Origin: Marchantia polymorpha subsp. ruderalis
Lineage: Eukaryota > Streptophyta > Marchantiopsida > Marchantiales > Marchantiaceae
Direction: 5' to 3'
Length of the DNA stretch: 64,000 bases
NCBI GenBank assembly: GCA_037833965.1
Contig: AP031352.1
Coordinates: 24,284,501-24,348,500 of the forward strand
Every line of letters begins with the position of its first letter. Within the stretch, counting starts at the first letter, position 1. Below, in pieces: positions 1 through 12,820 of the stretch. The position numbers and the translations under genes are program-made. The notes beneath the pieces are model-generated. The model was not told the DNA's origin, searched no databases, and saw only the letters and a list, made by a program, of their open reading frames with translations.

Positions 1-3000
1 ATTCTTCTCTTGCGTCCGAGTCATGGCGCAAATGCCAGCCGATTCTTCAGCTTGACTGACGCAGTTTTGTAAGACGCTGAGTCTGCGTCCAGATCGATGC
101 TTTGTCATGGCCCTGCGCATGAAGCACAAAATCTATGCGCCCGCTGTGAATCGTCTGGATTGATGCATTGACCATAAGGTGGGCCTCGGTACAAGACGCT
201 TGTTTATTTTCATCTCCAGGAGCTGACCTCAGTTTCTCGTTTTCTGCTTTAAGTCAAAGGAAAAGACTAAAATTCCAATGACTTATTTCAGTCGAAACGT
301 ACCATCGTATGTAGAGCGTGCACCATACTCGAAGGTGCTCCACGCTCATGAGATTACCTTAAAATTACAAGTATTCACCTGAATTGTTGACATGACTCTC
401 ATTATTTGCAAATTCTTCACCGTTAACCTTCAGGATGAAAGTTTTCAATTTCTGTATATCATATCTTACTGTTAAAGAATTGTGTAGGGAGCAGCTAGTT
501 ATCTTTCACTTCCGGCTAATTAAGCGTCACTCTACTCCAGACTCTTCAATCATTGGAAGATGCAGTGTTACAGGTTACTGAAATGAGTAGTATTCAGGGT
601 AAGATGTTGGACCAATCAAAGAATAATGTGTATTAGGGTGAGAGCTAATTAACCCTAAGTGAGATACAATTAACATTCTTCATTTTATTTTATTTTATTC
701 AAGTTTCAATGAAATTTAAATACACTCTAGGTCCATGATACAAGGTATACCATCCAGAATTATGAAATTGATCATCCCCTACAGTTGCACGTAGAGTAAC
801 TCACAAGGGGGGAGAACAACCTCGAAAAGACAAAAACTACGGGGAAGTGCACTAGAAAGCTGGGGCTTGGCCTTAAGGTTTTAGACCCGATTGCATTTTC
901 CTGAGATCTGCATAGAGCAGTGCCGCCGTGCCAGTCGCTTTAAAGTAAACCAGCAGCACATGTGCGCATTAGTGACATCAGGCTAAACGTCACCCGCATA
1001 GATTCCGCACAGGAGCGGAAAGTGGAATTCCGAATGACGGAAACCACAGATTCTGTACGATGATGTGCAAGATGCTTGAGCAGATTCTGTGGTTTACAAT
1101 ATCCTCAGAGCAACGCAGATTCTGGGGAAGTTTTTATTGCTCTAATGGAGAGCCTACGTGGACAATCTCCTGTGCTTACGTATCATGAGCAAATCAGCAA
1201 TCTGACCACTTCCTGACAACAAAATGGTGATATCTCTATACAGTTGTGAGCCTTTCTAGAGACCAATAAAATCCATTATCTCAAAAGAGACAGGAGCCTG
1301 ACATGATAGTACCTTACCGTACTTTCTCTCTCCTCTCTCCCCTTTTCCGTTGACTCGGCAAATTAATAGCTGAGTCAGCCCTCCAGGACAACATTCATCG
1401 GATTTTGTCCACCTTTCAACGAAGGGCACCTGCACTATTGAAGATAGATGCATCTGCACTCGAACCTGTCCATGTGGATTCGCTCTAGAGCCAAATATGT
1501 GGCATTCAAATGGTTTACACTATTCCACAACTGGAAAATTATCCTTCATACAGATTTAACTATAATTAACGCAAAACCCTCGATTGGAATTCGGCCAAGA
1601 TCTCCAAGTATGATGGTTCCACTCTTTGTTACTCCACCTTTGACATTGTATGAAATAGTAGACATCCACTAATACATGTGTGAATGTTACAGCTCTCTTT
1701 ATATATCTATATTATACTAAATACTTCCGTAATGTTAGATAAATAATTAATTGTTATCCTTATGAAGATAATAGCTTTTATGATGTTCAATATGGTACTC
1801 TTGATATTTTTCAGCCCTTTCTCCTCTATATTTTGAATACGGCATTGTTCCCAATGTGATGCTATTAGGATCCAAAGCCTGATTATCTTACTTTTGGTTA
1901 AATCCATGTATGGTAAGATTGAATATGATCATTATCTTGGTGCAACTTCTTTCTTCTACTTGATTATTCATTTAACTGCTCTTGGTCATGATCAAATACT
2001 TTTTCTACTTAAAATCAAACATCCAGAAGTTGAACTTATAAATACGTCCGTCTCTAGTAACCTTCCACTCAGGAAATGTGGAACACTTGACTCCTAGCTG
2101 GGTTGGATGACCAGCTTCCAGTTATATAGAGCCATATCACCTTCCGAGATTTCACTGTTGGACTGTACCTCTATTCTGAACACTTTCTATCTTCATACAT
2201 CGCGGACCCTCTCGAGTCTTGAGTGTGAATCTCAACAAGAAGGCCTCCACGTATAACGGCTCTCTCTCTCTCTCTATCAGGGGCGGATTACCACTATGAT
2301 TTGATATTATGATGATTGGGATCACATGTCATTGAACATTCTATGACATGTTCGCTTGTGGAGTAAAAGATTTTGAGATATTGAATCAATATAAAAGTGC
2401 TGATTTTTTGTTTCTTCCTAGGTTGTGCATCAGCGGCTTACGTGGCTTTGAGTACATTTCAGCACGTCACAAGTGGATACTTCTTTCACCACATGTGCAT
2501 AAACCGAAATATGAAGGTTTTCAAATGCCACATCATCCACTGTATGTTTGTTTGACGAACCACTCTAGATATTTGAAGCAAGCCTTTAGCTCTCAAAGAA
2601 TGTGCAACACGAGTTGGACATTCAAGATTTACTTGGAGGCCTCTGAGAGGAGGTTCGGGTTCGTGCTTGAGAAAATTGTCTGACGAGAAATCTGAACCAC
2701 AAACATCGCACTGCTGGAAAGAGAACCTCCAGAAAGCTAGCTTTCCACATAATCTCTGCTTTATGAGCCACAAAAAAAAGTGAGGTTTTAAGTTTACGAA
2801 ACTCATCTAGCTGGAGGCCAAACAAGTTTCCTTCAGATTGGAGGCTTTAAACACAACAAATGACTTTGTGAGACCTTCGAAGTCAAATTCTACAAACTTT
2901 ACAATCTGTTTTTTTCGCCCTTTTTGCCGAAAGCTGAGTTGGAACGAAATGTGATCTGACCTATGTGAAACAGACATCAACCATAATGTGAAAGGAACCC

Positions 3001-4260
3001 TCAAAGAGCGCTACAGCACTGCTCAATTTGGTAAACAACAAGTCTCATTATCATACCACATATAGGATGTCCTAACCTCTAGGTTACTTGAAGGGAATTG
3101 ATCCTACTTGCTCGAGTGGAAAAATATACCTTGGTCCACCGTCAACAAATGGTCAAAAGTAGAAAAGATTACCTGCAGTTGGATGGAAAGAAGAATATAA
3201 GCAAAGAAAAACCATATGTATAAGCAGGACTCTCTATATAGGGTGGATTCCTTCTGTTTCGTATCTCAACAAAATAAGGATAATTCTCAAATCAAAATAC
3301 GAAATATATGGAACTTGACAGAAATCTTTCATGTTGTCGGGCAAATTTGACTGCAATGTAATACAACTTCGAGAGATGTGGGTGTTATTTTTTATCTCTC
3401 AATATCCTTTTCCCATTTCAACACCAAAAAATCACTCTCCACACCGTTGAAGTGTTTGGAAATGGTCAAACTAATCTTCCAAAAAACTCCATGAGTTGAA
3501 GAAATTTTTTCTTAATACTTTTCAGTCAACAGGTTTTTGTGAACCAAGAACATCGACTTCATAATGTTCTCTATTCACAAAAACCAAAGGCTGTTTGTGT
3601 TCTTTCATTATTTTATCTATGTACTTTTGTTACCAAAAAAGTTTGAGACTATCTTGACGTTTTAGAACTAGTTGAATAAATTCTAGTGTTTTCAAAACTA
3701 CAAGTTACTTAGGTAAGCAAAGTTACTTAGGTAAGCAAGAAGACAAAATACTAAAATTTGCCTGGTTGAAATCATCAGGTGTCGCCGCAAAGTTTTAGTC
3801 AAGTAATTCCGTTAGTTTCTCTAGTAAGGCCACCGAGATGAACAAAGAAATTGTCACAAACGGTCATGGTAAAGTTTTAGGTGAGTATTTCTGTTAGTTT
3901 CTCTAGTAGAACCATCTAGATCAACAAAGATATTGTCACAAACGATCACCCCAAAGTTTTAGTTGAGTGACTCCATTAGTTTCTCTAGTAAAGATTCCTT
4001 GATAAAAAATACTCTTTTGTTGGAATTACGGAACTTTCTGAAAACAAAATACGGCAATCTGACTCTCAAGTTCCGTATTTTCCGTATTTACAGAAGCTGT
4101 ATATACGCGGCACAAAAACTTCTCGGGAAATCTGGAAAGATTAAGATTATGCGAACTTATAAATAAGGCTGTCTAGGTCTCATCATCCAAATTCCCACTA
4201 CTTTATGTGTGGCTCAATCCACATGGGCATAAGACGGATAGAATTATTTTCTTAGACTGT
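1..4260. other. AT-rich stretch, no gene recognised
   Basis: No open frame here resembles a known protein; the longest (about 111 codons near 2,350) overlaps open frames on the opposite strand and has no motif. A short TC microsatellite lies near 2,265. A pair of near-identical phrases containing AGTTTTAG and TTTCTCTAGTA recurs at about 3,790, 3,870 and 3,955, suggesting a decayed short tandem repeat. The stretch is either old, decayed repeat DNA or non-coding spacer. Confidence 0.6.
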
Positions 4261-4267
4261 AAATTGA

Positions 4268-4336
4268 TATCACATATGGAAGCAAAGGATTTGTAATGTC
4301 ATTTGCTTCCATATGTGATAAAGGACATTACAAATC
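4268..4336. repeat. Two interleaved perfect inverted repeats (19 bp and 13 bp)
   Basis: Arm A is TATCACATATGGAAGCAAA at 4268-4286 and its exact reverse complement is at 4302-4320. Arm B is GATTTGTAATGTC at 4288-4300, inside the loop of A, and its exact reverse complement is at 4324-4336, outside it. The order A-B-A'-B' means the two hairpins compete or would form a pseudoknot. Connecting loops of 1, 1 and 3 nt are too short to span full-length stems, so mutually exclusive hairpins are likelier. No protein gene is adjacent. Confidence 0.9.
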
Positions 4337-7059
4337 ATGATTTTGATTGGAGAACAAAACATGGAATAAGTAATATGACATATAGATGCCAATACTCCAT
4401 CAATCGAGGACTAGAATGAGTCTAGGTCCCAAAAGCATCACAGTGATGATATTAGGATTTAACTCAGCTCATAATTCCTCTAGTTAATGGGATCAATAAG
4501 CATATTTGAATATATGATATGCAGTCATAGCTCTCAATGACACAACGTTTAGGATTTCAGCAATATAATTTTGTGTTTCCGTGAAGTAGACTTGCAAAAG
4601 TGAATCACGTAATAAATACATCGACTTTGTGTGTATGTCTGTTTCTTGTTAACGGAGTCTAATGCAGATTACGGTTGTTGACTCTGTGTGATTTTTTTTC
4701 AAACACGATATTCAATCAAATGCACTCTATTATATTGATTTTTTTATTGTGTTCTTTCATTATAATCTTATCAACAATTCTAATTTCAACGAATTTTTTT
4801 TCCGAAGTTTTTTCACTCAAGATGAAAATTTCAATACATATTTTATTTAAAGATTTTAGAATTTGAAACATGAGTCATCTCAATCTAAAATCTATTCAAA
4901 TAAATTTCACTGCAAAAAAGGTGATTCTTTTACCTTGAGCAAAATTGTTTTAAATAATTATTTGAGGTGAGAAGAAATAATAAGAATTTTTTCAATCATA
5001 CAAGCATAAATCTTCTACAAACTAGAGTTCACTCTCGTCTACAGGAAAGTCAATGTTACCAGATTTAAGTTTGAGAAGATTCCTGTCTGTCATTTTAGAT
5101 TTATTAAAATGTTTAGCATACTTAGCATTTTTTAATACATTACTCATAATTACTGAATTGTTCTTGATAATGAAAGTTTGTTACTTGATTTTGTAAGGAT
5201 AAATTTGAAGTTTTCTGCCCATTAATTATGGACAAGCATAATAGAAAAATTTTTAGCTTTGAAATTCATAATTTTAGTAAATCAGTTGAATATTTACAAA
5301 TGATGTGTGGAAATAATAATAATAATATTTTTTCTAAATTTTTTCATATAAATGAATGCTATTTGTTATTTAAGAAATTCTTCAAAAAAATTTTGAATCC
5401 ATTTTTTAACCCAAAATTTTTAAGTCTTTCAATTTTTAAGATTTAAATATTTAAGATGATATCAAAACTTAAGATAAAACATTTACAGACATGTATTGAA
5501 TGAAGTATATTTTAGCAGAGTTTAGAGGTTTTGCAAAGAATAATATATATCATTTTTCGTCTCCAGAGCATTTATACTCCACATAGAACACTATATTTGA
5601 ACCTTTAAACTAAATGTTCTTGATAAAAATGTGTAATATGTTCAGTCAATCTGGACTGAAGTTACTATATTGCAATATATTACATAAGAATTTATACTTC
5701 AAGTGCAAAAATTTTTGTAACAATGTTCAAATTGAATAACAAACATTTGATTAGTCTTAGTCCGCTAAAAATATTTTATACAGCTGATACTTTCATATAT
5801 TGAAAAATTAACATCATATTTCCAAAATTTTGAAAAGTGCTACTTTTCCAATGTGAAAATAGTTAAAAGATTTATAAAATTCAGTGTTTTTGACTATTTT
5901 CAATGTGATTATTATTTTTGAAAAAATTTATTGAATAATTAAAAAAATTCATACCAGCAAAAAATATTTCATCCAAACATGTTATTGAGAAAAAATCGAT
6001 CATTTTCAATTAAATAATGTATCACAAATATTTTTTGTGAAATATAGAATATACTTATGTAAAGAAAAAAGAAAGCAATTATGTGTTTGATGAGACTCAA
6101 AATTGAGCAGATATCTAATAAATAAAGCTTCTGAAAAATTTATAATTCATATGATTCATCCTTTTTTTGAATTATGATAATCAAAAAATGATAATGATTT
6201 TACAATGTGTTGATCTTAGAAAAAGAAGATATTTGCTTGAGTTGATTTTTATGTTGCTTTGAAGATCAAAATGCAATCAATGATTAATACAAAATTTGAA
6301 AGCTACGATCATTTCAAATCTTGATTGATTGATTACAAATTGATTAAAAATATAGAAAAACATAGTTTATTAAAATATATTTTTATGCTTAAAGAGATGT
6401 ACTATTCAAAAATATTATCTTGTATAGCAAAATATATTAGACTTTGATTTCTTTGCGTTCATAACATAAAATTTGATCTAATATTGAATTATATAAATTT
6501 TTATATAATATTAATAGATAAATATAATTTTAAAATATCTACAAAGAAGATAATTTATAACAAACATTTTATTCAAAATATTCAAAAAAGCATTAATGTA
6601 TAGAAAGTTCAAATTTTATATGAATCTAATCAACATCAATAAAAAATTCATTAATATTTATTTATTAAGAAATTTTTTATGAAGATGATTCAAGATGAAA
6701 TATTTGGATAGGTTTTAAAATATGTTTGATTTGAATATTCTTATAATTTTAAAAATTATAAAGATGTGTTAAAATCAAGATGAATACAATATTGTAGATT
6801 TATTAAATTTAACATGACAATTTACTTTGAAAACAAGTATATGTCAATGTAAGCTAAACCTAAAAATCATCAGTGACATTCAAGCTTACAATCAAGTCAT
6901 CAACTCAAGAACAGTAGCCTATAACATGGTTCATACTCAAGGACTATGTCCACGGGAAAAATAACATTGTCATAGTATACTATGCGTACCTGTTTGGTAA
7001 TACGTAGATCCTAGATATATATATACCCAACACTTACAATTAATCTTAGCTATAAATGG
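4337..7059. other. Very AT-rich stretch, no gene recognised
   Basis: Long A/T runs dominate and no open frame longer than about 72 codons occurs. No terminal repeats, RNA gene or known protein motif could be recognised. Best regarded as decayed non-coding DNA. Confidence 0.6.
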
Positions 7060-8690
7060 CTAAACTTGAGGTTACTCCCTAATCAGAGTTAAACTCAACA
7101 ATCTCCCCCTTAACTCATGTTAAGGAATCTCAGTAACCTCTTTAACCTATATTACTACTCCGCGGGAAGTTCTAGATAGAAACCTAACACAAAGCTACTC
7201 TTTATAGGGAGAGTTAACTAGAAGTAAATCGTAGCCATAACTAGAAGTAAGTCGTAGATAACTCTACAATCTTTCCCTTAATTTGTGTTAAAAAATCTCA
7301 CTAACCTCTATAACCTATATCATTACTCCCATAACATGATAGAGTAACAAGATATAGAGTTAACTCTACAAGCTTTCCTTTAATTTGTGTTAAAAAATCT
7401 CACTAACCTCTCTAACCTATATCATTACTCCCATAACATGATAGAGTAACAAGATATAGAGTTAACTCTACAATCTTTCCTTTAATTTGTGTTAAAAAAT
7501 CTCACTAACTTCTCTAACCTATATTATTATTCCCATAACATGATAGAGTAACAAGATATAGAGTTAACTTTACAATCTTTCCCTTAATTTGTGTTAAAAA
7601 ATCTCACTAACCTCTCTAACCTATATTATTATTCCCATAACATGATAGAGTAACAAGATATAGAGTTAACTCTACAATCTTTCCCTTAATTTGTGTTAAA
7701 AAATCTCACTAACCTCTCTAACTTATATTATTACTCCCATAACATGATAGAGAAATAACATACAAAGATAACTATACAAGCTTTCCCTTATCTTGTGTTA
7801 AGGAATCTCATTAACCTCTCTAACTTATATGATTACTCCCATAACATGATAGAGAAATAACATATGGAGGCAACTCTACAAACTCACTCTTAACTTGTGT
7901 TGAAGAATCTCACTAACCTCTCTAACCTAAATCATTACTCCCATAACATGATAAAGTAATGACATACAAAGGTAACTCTACAAACTCACTTTTAACTCGT
8001 GTTAAGGAATCTCATTAATATCTCTAACCTATATTATTATTCCCGTAACATATAAAGTAATGACATACAGAGGTTACTCTACAAACTCACTTTTAACTCG
8101 TGTTAAGGAATCTCATTAATATCTCTAACCTATATTATTATTCCCATAACATGATAAAGTAATGACATACAGAGGTAACTTTACAAACTCACCCTTAACT
8201 CGTGTTAAAGAATCTCATTAAACTTTCTAATCTATATTATTACTACCATAATATGATAAAGTAATAACATACAGAGGTAACTTTACAAACTCACCCTTAA
8301 TTCGTGTTAAAGAATCTAATTAACCTCTTTGATATATATTATTATTCCCATAATATGATAAAGTAATAACATACAGAGGTAACTCTACAATCTCCTCCTT
8401 AACTCGTGTTAAAGAATCTAATTAACCTCTTTGATATATATTATTATTCCCATAACATGATAGAGTAATAACATACAGAGTTAACTTTACAATCTCCCTC
8501 TTAATTTGTGTTAAAGAATCTAATTAACCTCTCTGATCTATATTATATTCCCATAACATTATAGAGTAATAACATACAAAGTAAATTCAACAATCTCTCT
8601 TAACTCGTGTTAAGAAATCTCAATAACCTCTCTAATCTATATTATTTTTTCGCGGGAAGTTCTAGACGGAAATCTAACACAAAGCCTATC
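7060..8690. repeat. Tandem array, about 14 copies of a 102-bp unit
   Basis: The phrase GTGTTAA(A/G)(A/G)AATCT recurs at about 7285, 7387, 7489, 7591, 7693, 7795, 7897, 8000, 8101, 8203, 8305, 8407, 8508 and 8607, a mean spacing of about 102 bp. Most units also contain CTAACCTATAT, CCCATAACATGATA and a palindrome-like GAGTTAACTC. Adjacent units in the first third are nearly identical and later ones diverge, as in an array homogenised locally. A shared phrase beginning CGCGGGAAGTTCTAGA flanks the array at about 7162 and 8650. The units are not open frames. Confidence 0.9.
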
Positions 8691-10709
8691 TTTGAACAAG
8701 AATTAACTAGAACTAAGTTGCAGCCAGAAGATGATTGAGTAATAATATACAAAGATAATTAAACAATCAATTTTTTGTCAATCTTGACAAGTTTAATCAT
8801 GTGTTCAAAATTTCCAACACAACTAGTGCTCCTTCTTGATCATTGATCACATAATGATTAAACTTCTCCATGCTCATATCCGTGAGCGTAGATTTTTTCT
8901 TGTCAGCGCAGAGAGCTTAGAAATTGTCTCACTCTTTCAATGAACAAGACCTCATTGAAAGATTCATATCGACAAAAAATCTCTCAGTTTACTAGATTAC
9001 ATAGCATGTGACACTGCTTTCTCAAAACATGAATGTTGTCGTATCAAATCCTCCATCTATTGCGTTGTCATCTCAGTTCGTCAAAAATCTAGATAGAAAA
9101 GTAATTTTTGAGGCAGTTTTCTCTGTCTATGTCATCTTTCAGTTCCTGAAAATGATCTAGATCCACCATTCACATTGAGATTTTTCCAACGATACCCAAT
9201 CTGTATACATTTTGACTAAGTTTCTTGCGGACAAAATAGGTACAAACAGAATATTTTCATGGATGAATAGAACCTTTAGGACAAAATCTTCCTGACAGAT
9301 CAACAAAATCTTCCATTGTTGCCCACGACTACAATCTTTGGCGACACAGTGTCCGTCACGCGCGACTTCAATCGTCCGTGACCATTGTCGTCTGCGACAA
9401 AATGGCCGTCGTCCGCAACACCATTCGTCATCCACAACTTTCCGTCACCGTTACCCGTCAACCGCAATTACTTTGCCTACCGCAGTTCACACAGTCAATT
9501 GTAATTACCACCAATCATAGTTGGTCATCTTAATGCGGTTATCTTGATTGCAGTTTTTCCGCCTAACGTGGTTATCCGGTTTTTGGTTCGAATCTATAGT
9601 ATTAAATTGTTTCAGTTTGTGTCTGCTGACATTATTTTCATAGATAGTTTTTGCTGACGGTTTTTTGAGATAGAATTTACTGACGGTATTTTGAGACGAA
9701 ATCTCTTGAAGGTTTTCTGACGAAAGTCATGATTTAAGCTTGAAGTGACAAAGTTGTGATTGTGTGATAGTGATTTTGAATGTTCAAAGTGTTTTTTCAG
9801 TTCTCTAGTTCAAAATCTGAATTGATTTTATTTTGGAGTCTATAATAGATCTCTGATTTGTGTGATTGTGTTTTTCTACTTTCAACAGATAAATAACGTG
9901 ATTGGATGTGACAAAATTTTCTGACTGTGACAGAAATTTGAGTATGGCAATGACGGATCATTTTCCAGGGGTTTTGATGATTGTGACTCAAAGTGATTGG
10001 CAACACCTCAAGAGTCATCTTGAGTTGTTATAGTATGAGCATCTATGCGTTGTAAGCCTCGAGACTGATTTAGCAAGCAACGATCTTGAAATTATTTTAA
10101 GTGTAGAGATTTGAATAGAGTAATCTATTCAATTTAGTTCAATTCAATCCTAAACAAGATTCTTGATGAGGATGGAAGCCATTTGGGAAGAGATAATTAA
10201 AGGTTGAATGGACATGCCAATGGTGGTGATGCAGAGCTCTTCATACATTTATTTTGAAATGACCATGAAGAGAAAACGAGTGCAAATGAAGGCTGATGCT
10301 GGTTGTAACTTAGCAAGAAGAGATGATTTAGACAACAACGATAAAGATGAAGTTGATTCGAGTTACGCAATATTTGAAGAAGTATACAAAGATATGCTTT
10401 TTGATCATTATCAAAGGTACAAGGGAGCTCGATTACAAGAAGCTGTGGACGCTCGCTCAAGTGTTGCGGCCGTTCGTCAAATTGAGAATGCGAAGTAGAA
10501 AGCTTAAGGCAACCACCAAACGGATCCTAATGGCTTCGATGGTTCCGATAATCAAACTTCAAAAGTTTCCAAACAGTAGTCTCGAACAAATTGCATGAAG
10601 AAGATCGACCAATATGAAATACCATGAAGGATCTCTATTATGAATAAATGTCTGGTATATCTCCAGGTGAGTCAGTGATGCACACAGGATCGACAATTGA
10701 GGGCATGAC
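8691..10709. other. No confident gene; one weak open frame
   Basis: Mostly AT-rich DNA with no recognised family. A plus-strand frame at about 10,208-10,498 (about 96 codons, acidic middle) overlaps a similar-length opposite-strand frame and has no motif I know, so it is not called. The final part is the target into which gypsy-1 inserted. Confidence 0.5.
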
Positions 10710-10713
10710 GGCC

Positions 10714-11479
10714 TGTAAGACCGGATATTGCATGTGTGAAATAAAACTAGAATTAGCCAAGGAGTTAATCATGGTTAGGATAGTTATGACTAAATCTAGC
10801 TAGGTATGACTAAGTCTAGCTAGTTTAGCTATAATGTCTATACTTGGCGGAATAACTAGAGAAGTTCTAGAAGATTTGAGTGAGCACTTCTATTTTGTCT
10901 TGTACAAAAGTCTAGATTCCAAGAGAAAAAACTTTTGAACTTCATGTTTAGTTTTGATTGGTTTGACTAAAGTAAGGAGTATTCCATTGGTGAGACTAAG
11001 TCTAATGTTGACTTAGTGGAAAGTGGAAGTTCTAGAAGTGGAAAAGGCACAAATGGCATGTTGCCACCTCAATCTAGGGATTAATAAACATTTAGAAGGT
11101 TTAGGGGGCCAATGGCATGTTGCCACATATTGATAACTAGTCAACCTTACTATGGTTTATCTTCGCAAAAGTAAGTTAGATAGAAATTACCATTTGTTAC
11201 TATGGTAAATTCTCAAGTAGTATATATAGAGAGGAAGAGCCTCTCAAGCAAGTTTGGAGAGTTCATATGTAGAGACTTGTTTCATATATGAAAGAGTGAC
11301 GAATTTTCAATACCTTGGAGTGTCGATGAGTGTATGAGTTGGAGTGATACCTTGAGAGATTGTGTGAGAGGGTGTTTAGGTTATGAGTATGATGCGGAAT
11401 CCTAGTCTTCTAGAATCATGATGAGCTACCGAAAAGCCATCTGAGGTAAACCTGAGTGAGAGTCAGCCCGGAAGTTGCA
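10714..11479 (+). repeat. gypsy-1 5' LTR
   Basis: The 766-bp repeat starts TGTAAGACC and ends GAAGTTGCA. By eye it differs from its 3' partner at about five positions, so it is young but older than gypsy-2. It is a shorter relative of the 858-bp gypsy-2 LTR, sharing blocks such as the TGTCTATA..TTGGCGGAATAA phrase. Confidence 0.92.
11221..11228 (+). promoter_or_regulatory. LTR TATA box (gypsy-1)
   Basis: TATATATA lies 507 bp into the LTR, at the same relative place as TATATATA at 27,144 in the 3' LTR, and aligns with TATAAATA in gypsy-2. This is the expected U3 promoter core; transcription start is inferred about 30 bp downstream. Confidence 0.7.
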
Positions 11480-11483
11480 TTTG

Positions 11484-11500
11484 TGATTCCGTTGCCGGGA
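11484..11500 (+). other. Primer-binding site, tRNA-Asp-like
   Basis: Four bases after the 5' LTR lies TGATTCCGTTGCCGGGA. The CCGTTGCCGGG core matches the complement of the plant tRNA-Asp 3' end, as used by Athila-type gypsy elements. The expected TGG is TGA here and TGG in gypsy-2, so this copy has a mutated primer site. Confidence 0.7.
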
Positions 11501-12156
11501 CCTCAATCTAGAAGGCGGAATGTTTAGGATTCGATTTCTAGCTCGAGAGAAAGTATACATGAGGGATCACTTGGTGTTAACATTGGGGAACGAAAGAGTG
11601 GAGAGTGTGCTTGAGAGCAAAATTCCATTTGTTTATCCAATAGTCTCATATGATAGCCTAGAAGTAATTTTGTATGTTTTGTTCACATAAACAGGCCTTT
11701 TTGAGAAAAAAGTGATCTTAGACACCGAAAAAGTATTTTTGAAGGTATTTTTCAAAGTTTTTATTGATTTAAGAGTGGAAGATAGAGAACGTTTACGTTT
11801 TTGTTTTAGGTCCAGATCATGTGTTAACAAAAAGATATGAGAGTTAGAAGTTGAGAGGGTTTTCACAGGTAACAAAAGTTTGCTCTCTAAAAAGTTTGTA
11901 CAGAGTAAATTACTTTTTGTGTATTTCAAGTTAGGCTTGAAACTTCTTACGCGTGTGTATTGGAAGATTAAATACGTGCAAGTCAAAATTTCACTGAGAG
12001 ATCACGGCTAGAGAGTAAATTATGATGATTTGAAGTTTAGGGGGTACAAAATCAGGATAAGAAAGCAAAAGTTTTGGGTTTCTTTATTCGCAGTTTTGGC
12101 CTAGTAGATAACGTTTCTGGGAGATACCTTTTGAGTGGTTTCCTCCTTATGGAAAA

Positions 12157-12600
12157 ATGAGTGATCAAGGGGGCTGGAAGGTTAGGTTATCCAAAGTACC
12201 TCAAGGTTTGGATGTTATAGTGTCTCTAGACTCCAATACAAGAGAATTCAAGGTGGAGTTTGAAGAAAGAGTAGTTAGTCAATCCCCAAGACTAAAACGT
12301 GACACTTGCTTTTATTGTGGAGAGGAGGGACATAAGGTTGTCAATTATTCCCTGCGGAACAAGGATAGAAGATTAAGGAGCAAAAGAACCTTGGGAGATT
12401 TGAAACTTCACTTGGGACCATCATCGCCACGTGAATCCCAAAGTGCAACCTTTTGTGACAATTGCGGAGTGATTGGACTACCGGCGGGACACGAATGCAG
12501 CGGAGTGAAGGCGCTTCTAGAATCACTTGTGGAAGGGTTTGACGGCAAGTTAAGTGCTGAAACGGAGAAAGTGACCTCAGCGGGTTCAAGCTTGAACTGA
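12157..12600 (+). CDS. gypsy-1 ORF1: small zinc-knuckle protein (degraded knuckle)
   Basis: A 147-aa frame between the primer-binding site and gag, colinear and over 90% alike with the gypsy-2 ORF1 at 46,364. The family shows a basic N-terminal half, one CX2CX4HX4C knuckle at about residues 49-62, and a second Cys/His cluster (CDNCG..GHEC) at about residues 101-115. In this copy the last knuckle cysteine is tyrosine (CFYC....H....Y), which should abolish zinc binding. Canonical gypsy elements do not have a separate CCHC frame upstream of gag, so its role (RNA binding or packaging) is inference. Confidence 0.7.
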   Translation: MSDQGGWKVRLSKVPQGLDVIVSLDSNTREFKVEFEERVVSQSPRLKRDTCFYCGEEGHKVVNYSLRNKDRRLRSKRTLGDLKLHLGPSSPRESQSATFCDNCGVIGLPAGHECSGVKALLESLVEGFDGKLSAETEKVTSAGSSLN

Positions 12601-12820
12601 AGATGGAGATCATCATTCGGATGATGGAGAAGATGATGATGAGGGTAAGACTTATTGTATGCCTAGGGGAGGAGAGAGCTTTAGCTATCTTGGAGCAACC
12701 AATTACTTTTGTGTTTCTTTTGATGAATTACTCAAGAATGGAGTTAGTGTTGTTTGTATTGTATTAGGGAGTCCCATATAAATTTCCAATAGAAAAAAAA
12801 AATTATAAAAAAAAAATTAG

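Noticed and set aside
2348..2683. 111-codon plus-strand frame as a gene
   Set aside because: Overlapping minus-strand frames of similar length, no motif, no paralogue in the window.
7060..8690. CRISPR-like array
   Set aside because: Units are contiguous 102-bp tandem repeats without constant short repeats separated by unique spacers, in a eukaryotic context.
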